DNA of 64,000 nucleotides, from positions 15,981,580 through 16,045,579 of the forward strand of contig CM055835.1 of assembly GCA_029582265.1 (NCBI GenBank), in the 5' to 3' direction. The notes under the pieces were generated by a model that was not told the DNA's origin, did no database searches, and worked only from the letters and a program-made list of their open reading frames with translations. Every line of letters starts with the position of its first letter. Within the stretch, counting starts at the first letter, position 1. This DNA comes from Zoroaster sp. YZ-2022 (Eukaryota; Echinodermata; Asteroidea; Forcipulatida; Zoroasteridae). Both the position numbers and the translations under genes were made by a program. Below are positions 11,688-22,456 of this stretch, in pieces.

Positions 11688-12019
11688 TCCCCCCTCCATA
11701 CCATGTGATTGGTCATGTGACTTGTCAGGTGATCAGACCTATCAGTTGCCGCAATCTACAAGCACAAGCCACAGTGTGGGTAACCTTCAGGTCGCTGTCC
11801 GGGTGAAGATTAGCAATTGAGTTGATTTGCGATGGCTTCGGTACAGTTGAAGGTATTGATCAACACATACCATGGTGTTGTGTTCTTATCAAACTTGGTG
11901 ACCAATCATGTGATCACCAGACCTGGGCCTTAAATGTTGTTTTTTGGAAATAGAGCTTATAAATGCATATAATGATATCACAAACTCAAAGGCACCTTTC
12001 GCTCAGAGGCTACAGAGGT

Positions 12020-12815
12020 ATTGCTGGGCAATTAGTGAAATTCACTTCTTGAGTAATCGCACAGCAATGACTCTCAAGTACGCGATTAATCGCGAGTAAT
12101 TGACCGCTTTTATAATATTACTTTTTTAATCCTTAAAATTGTATGCATGACTCATACATGAAGCATGTCGTGGCCGAGCGGTCTAGCTTACCGGATTCAA
12201 GTTCTGGTGTTAGCAACATAATGTGGGTTCGAATCACGGCCGTGACACTTGTGTCCTTGAGCAAGACACTTAATCATAATTGCTTCCCTCCACCCAGGGG
12301 TTAAATGGGTACCTGTGAAGGCAGAGTTGGTTTGCTCTATATGCGCTAGAAATGGCAGCAATTGAGCTGTATACTCCCCAGGGAGCTGAGATGGTTTCAG
12401 GAATGATTTATGAGCCTTATGAGCCTTATGAGCAGGGATAATAATATAATGCGCCTTGAGCACCACTTAGTTGGTGGATACGTGCGCTATATAAATCCAC
12501 ACATTATTATTATTATTATTATACTAGTCATGGCCTAGGTCATTGGTTATTCACATATTTCAAAAGTATATTATTTCAAACATACTTTTTATTATGTTTT
12601 TAGTATGATAACCATTCTGAAAACATCTGATATTATTTCTGATTTTATAGGTTTAGTAAATAAACAACAAAAGAATCAGTTCTTGCTCATGAATACATTA
12701 ATGCTCGTGAGTACTTTTGAGATAATCGCAGTAAGATGATTAATCGAGTAGTAAAAAACAATTAGCAAAATACTACTTGCGAGGACTTGAGTAATCACGC
12801 TACTCGCCCAACACT
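12020..12815. mobile_element. AT-rich TIR element with nested SINE
   Basis: Ends TGCTGGGCAATTAGTG and (inverted) TGTTGGGCGAGTAGCG with CTTGAGTAATCG next to each. Related sequence starts near 730. The SINE at 12167-12521 is inserted inside it, so this element is older. Confidence 0.6.
12167..12521 (+). mobile_element. tRNA-derived SINE, type II body
   Basis: Head with GTCGTGGCCGAGCGGTCTAG and GGGTTCGAATC, body CTCCACCCAGGGGTTAAATG, 3' module GCGCCTTGAGCACCACTTAG, (ATT)n tail. Confidence 0.88.
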
Positions 12816-12867
12816 ACACAGAGGATCCCTCATTGGTTCAGGAAAGCACACTGCGCATACACGCAGC

Positions 12868-13221
12868 ATAATAATAATAATAATGTGGACTTACATAGCA
12901 CACGTATCCACCAAACGGGTGCTCAAGGCGCATTACATTATTACCCCTGCTCATCAGGCTCACAAATCATTCCTGAAACCATCTCAGCTCCCTGGGGAGT
13001 ATACAGCTCAATTGCTGCCATTTTGGCGCATATAGGGCTAATCAAACACAACAACCAACTCTGCCCTCACAGGTACCTATTTACCCCTGGGTGGAGAGAA
13101 GCAATTATGGTAAAGTGTCTTGCTCAAGGACATAAGTACCGCGGTCGGGATTCGAACCCACATTCTGGCGACTCAACCATCAGAACACAAATCCGATGCA
13201 CTAAACTGCGTGACCATGGCA
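12868..13221 (-). mobile_element. tRNA-derived SINE, type II body, diverged
   Basis: Same family on the minus strand: (TAA)n at the left, GGTGCTCAAGGCGC, body complementary to CTCCACCCAGGGGTAAA, degenerate tRNA head with GGGTTCGAATCCC. Confidence 0.82.
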
Positions 13222-13382
13222 CACAGGAACCAATGAATAACCTTTTGCCGCCAAATGAGGGTGCCCTTCATTTTGTGACATTGATGCATAAATAAGGTCT
13301 ATATTAAAGGTAGTTTGAGCAGACCTGCACGACTGCAAAAATTTACCTGCCCTCGAAAGGCAGGCGGGCAGGTGGGTTAGGA

Positions 13383-13780
13383 TCACCAGTGTATTTAGGG
13401 AGGAGGGCCAAAGTTGTGGTACAGCCAAGCCTTTGAGAAGCCTGGCCAGGCCTAGGCTACCTGGCGTCCTGATCTGTCTTTTGTGAGTCCTAATCCTGTA
13501 ACAATACAGTACCTGCCAATCAACATAACCTGGGCTTCTGGAGGGCCTAGCCCAGCCAAGTAGAGCTCATTAAAATGGCTGCGGGTGTGAATGAAAGACA
13601 ACAAATCTGACGTGTCAGTCAAGTCTGTGTTGACAGTATTTAAGATCTATTCATTAGTAAAGGGTTTTTTGTGCTCAGATAGGGGATTATATAGGCCCCT
13701 GGGCAAAGCCTGGGCCTGGCTGGGCTTCTCAAAGGCTTGGCTGTACCACGACTTTGGCCGTCCTCCCTTGCTAAGGGAGT
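13383..13780. repeat. Inverted repeat, about 70-bp arms
   Basis: 13383-13457 (GAGGGCCAAAGTTGTGGTAC and on) is an inverted, imperfect copy of 13705-13780 (GGCTGTACCACGACTTTGGC), separated by about 250 bp. Confidence 0.65.
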
Positions 13781-14490
13781 ACATCTTTCCCCGACCTCCA
13801 TCTCCCGTTTTTGGCTGGTACCCACCCGGTTTACACTCTATGAACATTTACAATAGAAGAGTCCAGCCATCCAGAGATGGCTGTTGTCAAGAGATTATAT
13901 GATTAGTTAAATTGTGGTTGCTGTTTCTTTCAGTATCCACCTTTTACATCAGTACTCACAAAGTACAGGCTCATTTGCATTAGAATGAATTCAAATGAGT
14001 CTTTCTGCCTCTCCAATTATCTCAAATCTTCCCCCGTACACATTTGTAGAACCCCCCCATTAACCCACCTACTAGTTTCCCTCACTTGATAACGAAGTTG
14101 GTTTGCTTTTGATAAAGTTGTAAATTTCACCCCCCAAAAAAAAAAATTAAACAAATAAATTTCCATCTGTACAGTGCAAACAAAAAGTTGTAAAAATTCA
14201 TGAACAAATTTAACAGCTGTAAAAAGTGTCTCCATCAGTTGTTTGCTGAAAAAAAAAACTGATTGTGCAAAAATTCAAATAAAGCAATTGTGTATTTTAA
14301 CATGTTCACTTGCCAAAAGGTGGGTTATATTCTTAACGAACCACTGGTATCACCCACATCTAAAACTTAGATGTATCAAGTGTCCTGGAAAGCTGTTTGA
14401 CTAATCACACCGAATTTAGATATAGGTGATGCCATAGTCTTGTATAGAATGACCCTCTCTGGTAGCCAGAATGTTTAGTGTTATTAGTGC

Positions 14491-14756
14491 TATACAGTAT
14501 GTCCCAAAAAAGTGTCACTCTAACTATTTCTGAAAATATACCAAAACCCCGAAATACATTTTGGAACTTTTTCAGTTGCACAGATACTCCTAATCCTTGG
14601 TCTAAACACCTGTGAGTTTTATGTAATTTCTCACAGGTGTTTAGGCCAAGAATTAGGAGTATCTGTGCAATTGAAAAAGTTCCAAAATTTATTTCGTGGT
14701 TTTGGTATATTTTCAGAAATAGTTAGAGTGACACTTTTTTTGGGACATACTGTATA
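14491..14756. mobile_element. Near-perfect palindromic MITE, mariner-type ends
   Basis: The whole 266 bp is a hairpin with arms of about 120 bp and a short TGTGAGTTTTATGTAATTTC loop. Ends are TACAGTATGTCCCAAAA and its inverse, flanked by TA. This fits a Tc1/mariner-class MITE (TA target). Confidence 0.88.
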
Positions 14757-15184
14757 GTGATTCCATTTATGTATATATTGTGTTGCTGGGCAACTCTTTA
14801 TTAACCATCAAAACATATTACGTTTAAGCACGAAAAAAATAATCCTTAAAAAATAATAATTTGTAATTCATTAATAAGTTTGTGTTTGATTTTTGGATGC
14901 ACAGGGAGAGTAAATAGGGAAAAAAGAGGCAAGAATATGAACAAAGTGACGTTGTAGGAGCGATAGCTCTGCCTGAAAACCTGTAAAATGTGTTGTTAAA
15001 ATCACCGCTCCAACAAGAGTGATCACGATATCAGAAAATATTGTCTGACAAAGTGCAATTTCAATAGGGTTTTTATAATACTTTTGGGAAATCTTGCACT
15101 TCCATTACAATATCAAAATGTCAATGGGGACATTTTGTTTGGGGCAACTAGGCAAAGATCATGACCTCCATGAAGTTCCACACC

Positions 15185-15340
15185 CGAATTTCAGTCACAA
15201 AACAGCAACGTTGAGTTGTGCCTCCAGTTCTTTTCAGAACTAATTACTACTCAATTGAGAATTTCACATGGTGTCACAGCAATTAGTCTTTACTTACCCT
15301 CCTCACCATGCAAAGCTACAAGTTGTACCTAATTGCATAT
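15185..15340 (+). repeat. Dispersed repeat shared with 50124-50330
   Basis: The block CAGAACTAATTACTACTCAA through ACCATGCAAAGCTACAAGTT recurs almost unchanged at 50230-50325 in the complement-like gene. Confidence 0.7.
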
Positions 15341-17454
15341 AGGTGCATACGTTCCAGAGAGGGTTCCATGTGTGTGCATTGATGAATTGTGGGCTTGGCA
15401 GTTGAGTATTTCATTGCTGTGTTTTGCACGGTGAGCAAATCCAGCTACTATGATGAGCGTTTTTTTGTTTTTGTTTTTTTCTTTTAAGAACTGCCGACCA
15501 TGTCAGTGTCTTGTCATGTGCACTCACACATACCAGCTTATGGAAGGGAATTTTGAAGAAGTTAGGGTTAAGCCTGTGAGTAGTGGATTCTGACATTAAC
15601 AATAAAAAAAGGTGTCCACATTTTGCAAACCACAGGGTTATAAAACTCCGTTTTACACCATTTTCAGACACCGATATTCACATGAGAACCTATTTACTGA
15701 TTCTGTGCATCGTTCTCTCCAAACCACGATTACTGCTGTTCAGTTTTGATTTTTTTTTGTTTTTGTGTGTGTGTGTGCATTTATAGCATTTAGACATACA
15801 ATTTAAGAACAATTTGAAGATGTAAATTTTTCAATGACCTGTATGACTTTTATTGTATGAAAATGATTAGGTCAATCATTGTAAATAACTGTAAAATTCT
15901 GGTTGTCGGTCAAATGTATGCTCATAATTGGGGAATGAAGTGCTCAGGAGTAGGTGGTTATAAAACAAAAGCAGTGAGTACCTTTCAGATTGGGGAAGGT
16001 GTGGTTTTAATAACAGATTGAGCCATAAATTGAGCCAATAATTAGGTGGTGTTGAAAACCAAAGGTTTCCCCATTGGGGGACCCATTGATATCCTCAATC
16101 AGGATAAACATATCACCTAATCAGGATAGTATAACAGAAATGTAATTGTCAACCAAGGGTTTCCCGATTGGGGGCCTGTTGGTATCCTCATTGGGATAAT
16201 GGGGTTTCAATCAGGATAAAATATCATCTAATCGAGATAGTATAGCAAAAGGTGTCATTGTCAACCAGGGGTTTGACTATTGGTAACCTCATTGATAGAA
16301 TAGTGTTCCAATCGGGATAAAAGTATCTCCCAATTGGGATAGTATAGTTGACATCGACCTCTGTGAGCCGAGCCCTAATGCTAAAGGTGTGGTCACCCAA
16401 GGATTTCCTGATTAGGGTCTGTTGGTATCCTCATTGGGAGAGTATGGTACCAATCAGGATAACAGCATCTCCCAATTGGGATAGTATAGTGGACATCGAC
16501 CTTGTGAACTCCATCCACTAAGGCATGGCCACGCACCGACACTATTATATCGATAGTTTGTCTGAATTTTATTATATTTCATCAATACCTTTTCGATATT
16601 CATGTCCAAAGTGTTAAATTTTTATTTTATTAGTAGTATTTTTTGTAACGAAATCCTTCAAGAAATATAGCTGCTAAGCAGAGATAAAAATTATGGTGAC
16701 AATTTCATGTGGACCCAATGATTTTGTGGTATATTATAGCATTGTACTGTCCACAAAAGACGGAATCAAAAGCAAAAGGTCTTTCAGAATTTTTAACATC
16801 TGGAAATCAACAACAAAAAATGGAAAATGATTTTTGTTGTACATCAGGCAGGTCATTGCCCCCAAGCGACACAGCTCTCTCTCTAGATGTGTTGATTTGA
16901 TTATTATTATTTTGTGATAGTGATTTTATAATCAGCATTAAATTTGATCACGTTAAAAAGATTACTCATTTAAAAAATAGATGCTGTGACCCGTCATGTT
17001 GTTTCTAATAATTGTTGCTATTTCTGTAATTGTATACATGCTTCAGGGAATGTTGCGCACAAAGGATGTACGATGTAAATTCTTGTGTGCATAAATTTTA
17101 CTGACAAATTATACAGTTTTTGTGTACAAATCTATGAGGAATTACCACACACAACCTCCTTCATGTGCATCATTCCTTCAAACATGTATGTTAATACTCG
17201 ACCCCACACAGTATTCAGTCTGGCGCAGTTCTTCGTTTGCCAGCTTGTTATTGACAGGACTATAATTATTACAAATAATTTATGTGCAATTTATAACATT
17301 TGTTCATACTTTTGATTGTCTAGCTCTCAATGCTGATTTGTAGAATGTTTGTATTTAAAAACAATCTTGTGTTGTATAAAAGTGTAATTAACTTAGATGC
17401 ACCATGTGTGATGTAATTGTATCATGACAAGTTTTGTATTTTCCGCTTATTTTG

Positions 17455-17971
17455 TATGGAGTGTCGTGGCCGAGCGGTCTAGCGCACCGAACTCAAGTTC
17501 TGGTGTTGCCAGCAGCAGGGTGTGGGTTCGAGCCCCGGTCGTGACACTTGTGTCCTTGAGCAAGGTACTTAACCATAATTGCTTCGTCCTTCGGATGGGA
17601 CGTAAAGCCGTAGGTCCCGTGTGTTGTATAATGCACGTAAAGTGGATTGTCGTGCGGTCTAGCGCACTGAACTCAAGTTCTGGTGTTGCCAGCAGCAGAG
17701 TGTGGGTTCGAGCCCCGGCCGTGACACCTGTGTCCTTGAGCAAGACACTTAACCATAATTGCTTCTCTCCACCCAGGGGTTAAATGGGTACCTGTGAAGG
17801 CAGAGATGGTTTGCTCTATATGCGCTAGAAATGGCAGCAATTGAGCTGTATACTCCCCAGGGAGCTGAGATGGTTTCAGGAATGATTTATGAGCCTTATG
17901 AGCAGGGATAATAATATAATGCGCCTTGAGTGCCACTTAGTTGGTGGATACGTGCGCTATATAAATCTATA

Positions 17972-18005
<34 letters not shown>

Positions 18006-18006
18006 T
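17455..18006 (+). mobile_element. Dimeric tRNA-derived SINE, copy 1
   Basis: Head 1 plus truncated type I body (17461-17640) is followed by a second tRNA-like head (17648-17730) with a type II body and an (ATT)n tail. In head 2 the A box is broken (GTCGTGCGGTCTAG lacks GCCGAG). The same composite is at 55608-56165. Confidence 0.87.
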
Positions 18007-19324
18007 TTTTTAATTGGATACTTCAAGAGTGAAGCAAAATTACAAATGTGACATAAAGACAAAGTACAGTATTGGGCAAAATCTATTTCTGATTGAATCA
18101 AGGTACATGTTAAACAACGACAAGTGTCAAAGTTTGAGCTCAGTTCATGTGAGCATTATGAAAAAATAGTAACAAAATATTCTTTGCAAATGTTGCATAT
18201 TTGTTATTTTCTCTGAAATGAAAGCATCTCGGACAAAATAATTTTTCCAGATGATTTGACGTTTTACCAACTTCACAATCAAGTTTTCTTTCAGATGAAA
18301 ATTGGTTAATTTTGTATTCAGGATATATTAGATTAATCGATTTTAAAATCCATCAATCTGTCTATCAATTGAATGTATTAATCAATAAACAATAAATCCA
18401 TCCATTGAGTCAAGCCACTTGACACAATAGATAGATTATTGGGGATGGATCCAATAATCCATTGTTTATTCTATCCATTAGTCAATCAATTTGATTAACC
18501 AATCAATCGATCATAGTGATTTATTTGATCAACCAATCTTTCAAATTAATCAATAAATATTTCGATTTCTTAATGCAAATCGTTTGCCCGGGAATCATTG
18601 AAAAGGGTAATAGTTTTATAACCGTCATCAAATAGAATAATTTAATTTGTGCCTAGTTTTTCCCGTAAATTATTCATTCAGTGACTATGCTGTGTAATTT
18701 GTTGATGTGGTTTTTGTTTATGTTTTTATTGATAATTTACTTTTGTCTTTTGCACCATATCTCCAAAAGAGTTTTGAGAATTTTTAGTTTTTTTGAATTG
18801 TTTTAGAAATGATTGTAAGACTTGAAGCACCAATTTGAGTTTTTTGTTTTTGTTTTTGTTTGTTTGTTCTTGAGTGATTATTTGTAGGTCTATTAATTTA
18901 CATTGTATGAAACAAAAAGATTGCTACTCTGTTTAGATGTCGTCTTTTTCTTCTGTTTGATTAACATGCAGATTATATCCCATCTTTTTCCTTTATACAT
19001 TACATATAACATGATGTGCTTGTACAATGCTTCCTTTCTGTCTTATTGCTATACATGTAATAGCATCTTTTCTAATTATTTATCATTGTGGATGTACACA
19101 TTTCTGTCGAAGTACATGTTAATAATGGAATCTAACTTTGATTACTATTAAAATTGCATAATAACAAGGTTATCAAGTTTTGCACATTGAGGAACAATTA
19201 TTACAGGACGTTTTTGTATACAACGCAAATATTGATACAAACATCGTTCCAGTGGCGTAAACTAATAGGGGTTTGAAACAACGGTCATCATTTTCGCCAT
19301 TATTATTCAAAGGATATCCCTATA

Positions 19325-19556
19325 TACTCTCTTATTAAATGTAAAATAGTGAAAACCACTCTGTTAAAGAGCTATATGGCAGACAAGTCTTTTTTGGAGT
19401 GAAACCCACTCTGATTCGATTGAAAAATACAGTAAAAGGCTACCTATTCACTGTTTATACACTACAAATTTTTACTCTTTATCCACTCCAAAAAGACTTG
19501 TCCGTCATATAACTCTTTTGAAAGAGTAGTTTTCACTCTTTTACATTAAGAGAGTA
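19325..19556. mobile_element. Inverted-repeat MITE
   Basis: Arms 19325-19401 and 19482-19556 are imperfect inverted copies (TACTCTCTTA, AGACAAGTCTTTTTTGGAGT and inverses) around an 80-bp centre. Non-coding. Confidence 0.75.
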
Positions 19557-20109
19557 GCAGGCCCTTAAGCTGCCATGACAACGGTCGGGGAAGGGGGTCT
19601 TTTGGGGGAAAGTGAAACTTGTTGAAGAGAGTGTAACTAAAATTCAGCGAAAAAGGAATGGTCATCTATTATACAGTATGTTTCATTTTATTTTTGTATT
19701 ATAGGGCCTATATTTAAGCATAGAAGCGAAACTCTTGTCCTGGTGGGTTGGGATGAGGGTGGCAGAGGCGAATCCAGGGATGGGAGAGAGGCTTGTGGGT
19801 CTGAAGCACCCCACTCCACACTCTTCCATGCCATAGTCCCTCTTAGGGGGCCGGGGAGCACCCTGTGTCGCACAGCCTCACCCTGCTTTTGGACATCATT
19901 TTGGGTGAAAATAATTGCGAGTTGGTAAAAAAAAATAATAATAAAATTATTTTATTTAATTTGTTGGTTCTTGGCGCTGTCTTATGCAATATAAGAGTTC
20001 AAGTTTGTGAAGTATTCTAGCTATGATGCTCAGTCGTGCGTTCAAAGCGCGTTATAACGACTTCTTTTAGTTTTTATGGGATTGCAAGTAATTTTTTAGA
20101 ATACTCCTC

Positions 20110-20280
20110 GGGGTTTGGGGAAGGCATACTTAATATATATAGTTGCCCATAAAAAATTATATATATATATAAATAAACGGGTAGCGAGCAAAGAAAAATT
20201 GGCTGATGCCGGACTCGACCCACGACTTCTTGATTACCGTACGAGCGCTCTACCAACTGAGCTAACCAGCCCCTATGTTG
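20110..20280 (-). mobile_element. tRNA-Lys/Arg-like SINE fragment
   Basis: On the minus strand 20205-20275 reads GGCTGGTTAGCTCAGTTGGT, AGAGCGCTCGTACGGTAATC and GGGTCGAGTCCGGCATCAGCC, a near tRNA-like fold. It is followed by GCTCGCTACCCGTTTAT, which recurs as a second fragment near 20735-20765. A family member rather than a tRNA gene because of the shared non-tRNA body. Confidence 0.65.
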
Positions 20281-20321
20281 GTGGGCGGTCCACTTATGCC
20301 AATTATCTATTGCTCTATGGG

Positions 20322-20531
20322 CAGCGGCGTAGCCAGGACTTTTTCATTGGGGGGGGGGGGGCACAGGGGGGGGGCTTTGCTTTTCAGTGGGGGGCCCAGG
20401 GGTATGGGTTTTTTCCTTTTTCTTTTTCTTTTCTGTTTTTTGCGGCACTATGAGGATTTTTCGTGGGGGGGCACCTGGGGGGCACCTGGAAATTTGTGGG
20501 GGGCACGTGCCCCCCCGTGGCTACGCCGCTG
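20322..20531. mobile_element. hAT-like MITE with 8-bp target duplication
   Basis: Ends CAGCGGCGTAGCCAGGA and (inverted) TGGCTACGCCGCTG. Flanked on both sides by TCTATGGG (20314-20321 and 20532-20539). The interior is G-rich, non-coding. Confidence 0.88.
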
Positions 20532-20759
20532 TCTATGGGGCCAGGTCAGAGGCCAAACCATATCTGCCGAGTAGCCAGGGATCAAGCCCCGGTCAGATCA
20601 TGGAGGTATAAAATATGGTCAGATGCAAACAACCCAGGTAACGGCAGTAGCGGGGATCACACAATTAACGGGACACAAGCCTTTTATGTGGTTGTACACA
20701 AAATAGATTTATATGGAGAAACTGACCTGAAATATAAACGGGTAGCGAGCAAAGAAAAA

Positions 20760-21066
20760 TTGGCTGGTGTGTGTGTGTGTGTGTGTGTGGGGTGTGTATA
20801 CAATGTATATTCTATGAAACGATGTCCAATTACAGCCGATTAATTTTGATCGATTGGAATTCTGCCGTGCATGCTGTGTTTTAAACGACCTTTTCACATA
20901 GGGGTATGCCACGTTTGCCCGATTTTTGATGCCTCTCTTATATATATGGCAAATTTGGTCCCCGCGTATACATGTATCACGTATCCAACAGTGCACTGTT
21001 GGCAAAAAAAGCGTCACCGCACCGATTTTGAAGCCGACCGATAACCAGAAACCGGAGATTTTTTTG
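20760..21066. repeat. GT microsatellite and dispersed repeat
   Basis: (GT)n at about 20767-20795, then a block (TTGATCGATTGGAATTCTGC to AACCAGAAACCGGAGA) also present in inverted orientation at about 26085-26440. Confidence 0.65.
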
Positions 21067-22350
21067 GCCAACGCCTATATGAATTGCAACCTCTGCATTG
21101 TGCTCTGCCCTCTAGCGGTGAAAGAACTTCAGCTCCGAGTTCACTTCATTTCGTACCGTCTCCTTCCATAATCATACTTTTTTCTATAACACCTAGTCTT
21201 GGCTCAAGACGTTGTTGCTCATTTTTCGCTGCGTCGCGATCTCATCACCGTACCTGCATGCAGCAGACCGCCGGCCGCGCTCGCATTGTCCGTTTCGTAA
21301 ATCGAACAATAGAGGGCGCTTTTCCAAAAACGTGATTTTTCTACAAACGTAACCTCCTCATATCAGAACAACCGATTGCTGGCGATTTGAGAATACGCCC
21401 TCTATTGGCGAAAATGTCGCGCCGCCGTGTAGTACAATAGTACAACTACAAAATGTAAGAACGTCTTGACAAGACTACACCTTGCTCGCTGGACTTATCA
21501 AGGTGCAGATTCATGAATCTCAAAAAGGGAGGTGGCCGGGCAACATGGTTTAATGAAAAGGGGACACATTTACCAAAAACAGGAGGGCCACATATATGTC
21601 CCCGATCCGCGTTACCGTGAAATATATTCGGACCTAAAATAACGAGGGTGGGGCTAGGCTTCAATGGGGTTTTGTGCGGGGGAGGGGCTAATGGGGGTAG
21701 CTAATGGGGCGAGAGACAAAGGCATGGGGGTATCAGTCCCACAACACTCTCTCCACCTATCCTGGATTCTCGACCTCTCCGGCTCCCCATCCCATTTTTA
21801 TGTTAGTAAAATCTAAATTAGTTTAACTTTTTGTGATGTGGATTCAAAATACGAATGGAAATTATCAATAAAAACATTAAAAATAAAACGTGATATTAAT
21901 AAGGAGGTGGAGACGAGTGAAATTATACTCTTCAGCCGCATTTCTACCGGCCAAATGAGGGCGCTATATTAATCGCATGTTACATTTTTATCATAATGAT
22001 ATTAATGCTGACATAATTGCTCTCACAGTTTCTCACTCACTTCCGGATGCCACAATATTGTTCATAGTAAGTTTTGATTTGAGTAATTAAACATTTTTTG
22101 TCTAGGTTGATTATCAGTATAATATAGAGTTGAATGCCTTGCAAATATTCCCGCAAGAATAACGTCAAAAGACCAGCAAATTAGTCTTAACTTAACTAAC
22201 AGTAACACTAACAGTTAGTCAGTGACAGTAGTCAAAATTTCACTAACGTTATTTCGTCTGGACAACGGTGCACAATTTCCACAAAGTCAACGAGGGACAA
22301 GTACAGACCAAACTGTTTCTGTGCTGCAATTTTTGTACGCAGCGTGTAAA

Positions 22351-22456
22351 ATGGGTGAATACGGAGAAGAACCGAAAAAATTTCCAAATAACAACGTGAA
22401 TGAAGTCAACATATCAATACCCACTGCCACAGCCGAAGAAATGGAGGCAACTGAAG
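22351..22456 (+). CDS. BBLN: BBLN exon 1
   Basis: 106 nt from ATG to the phase-1 donor GTAAAT. It encodes the acidic leader ending [15 protein letters not shown]. Confidence 0.88.

Larger units (their letters stand above)
11688..22350. other. Intergenic spacer between EEIG1 and BBLN
   Basis: No coding exon was recognised in 10.6 kb. ORFs here are short and overlap repeats. Named repeats are listed separately. A degenerate block of AATCAGGATA/CCCATTGGGG units fills 16037-16520 and ATCAAT-rich sequence fills about 18340-18570. The 13.9-14.5, 14.8-15.1, 16.5-17.4 and 18.6-19.3 kb stretches show nothing identifiable. Confidence 0.55.

Noticed and set aside
17461..17550. Candidate tRNA gene
   Set aside because: The tRNA-like segment is the head of a multi-copy SINE with body and ATT tail; mismatches in the stems and many copies argue against a functional tRNA.
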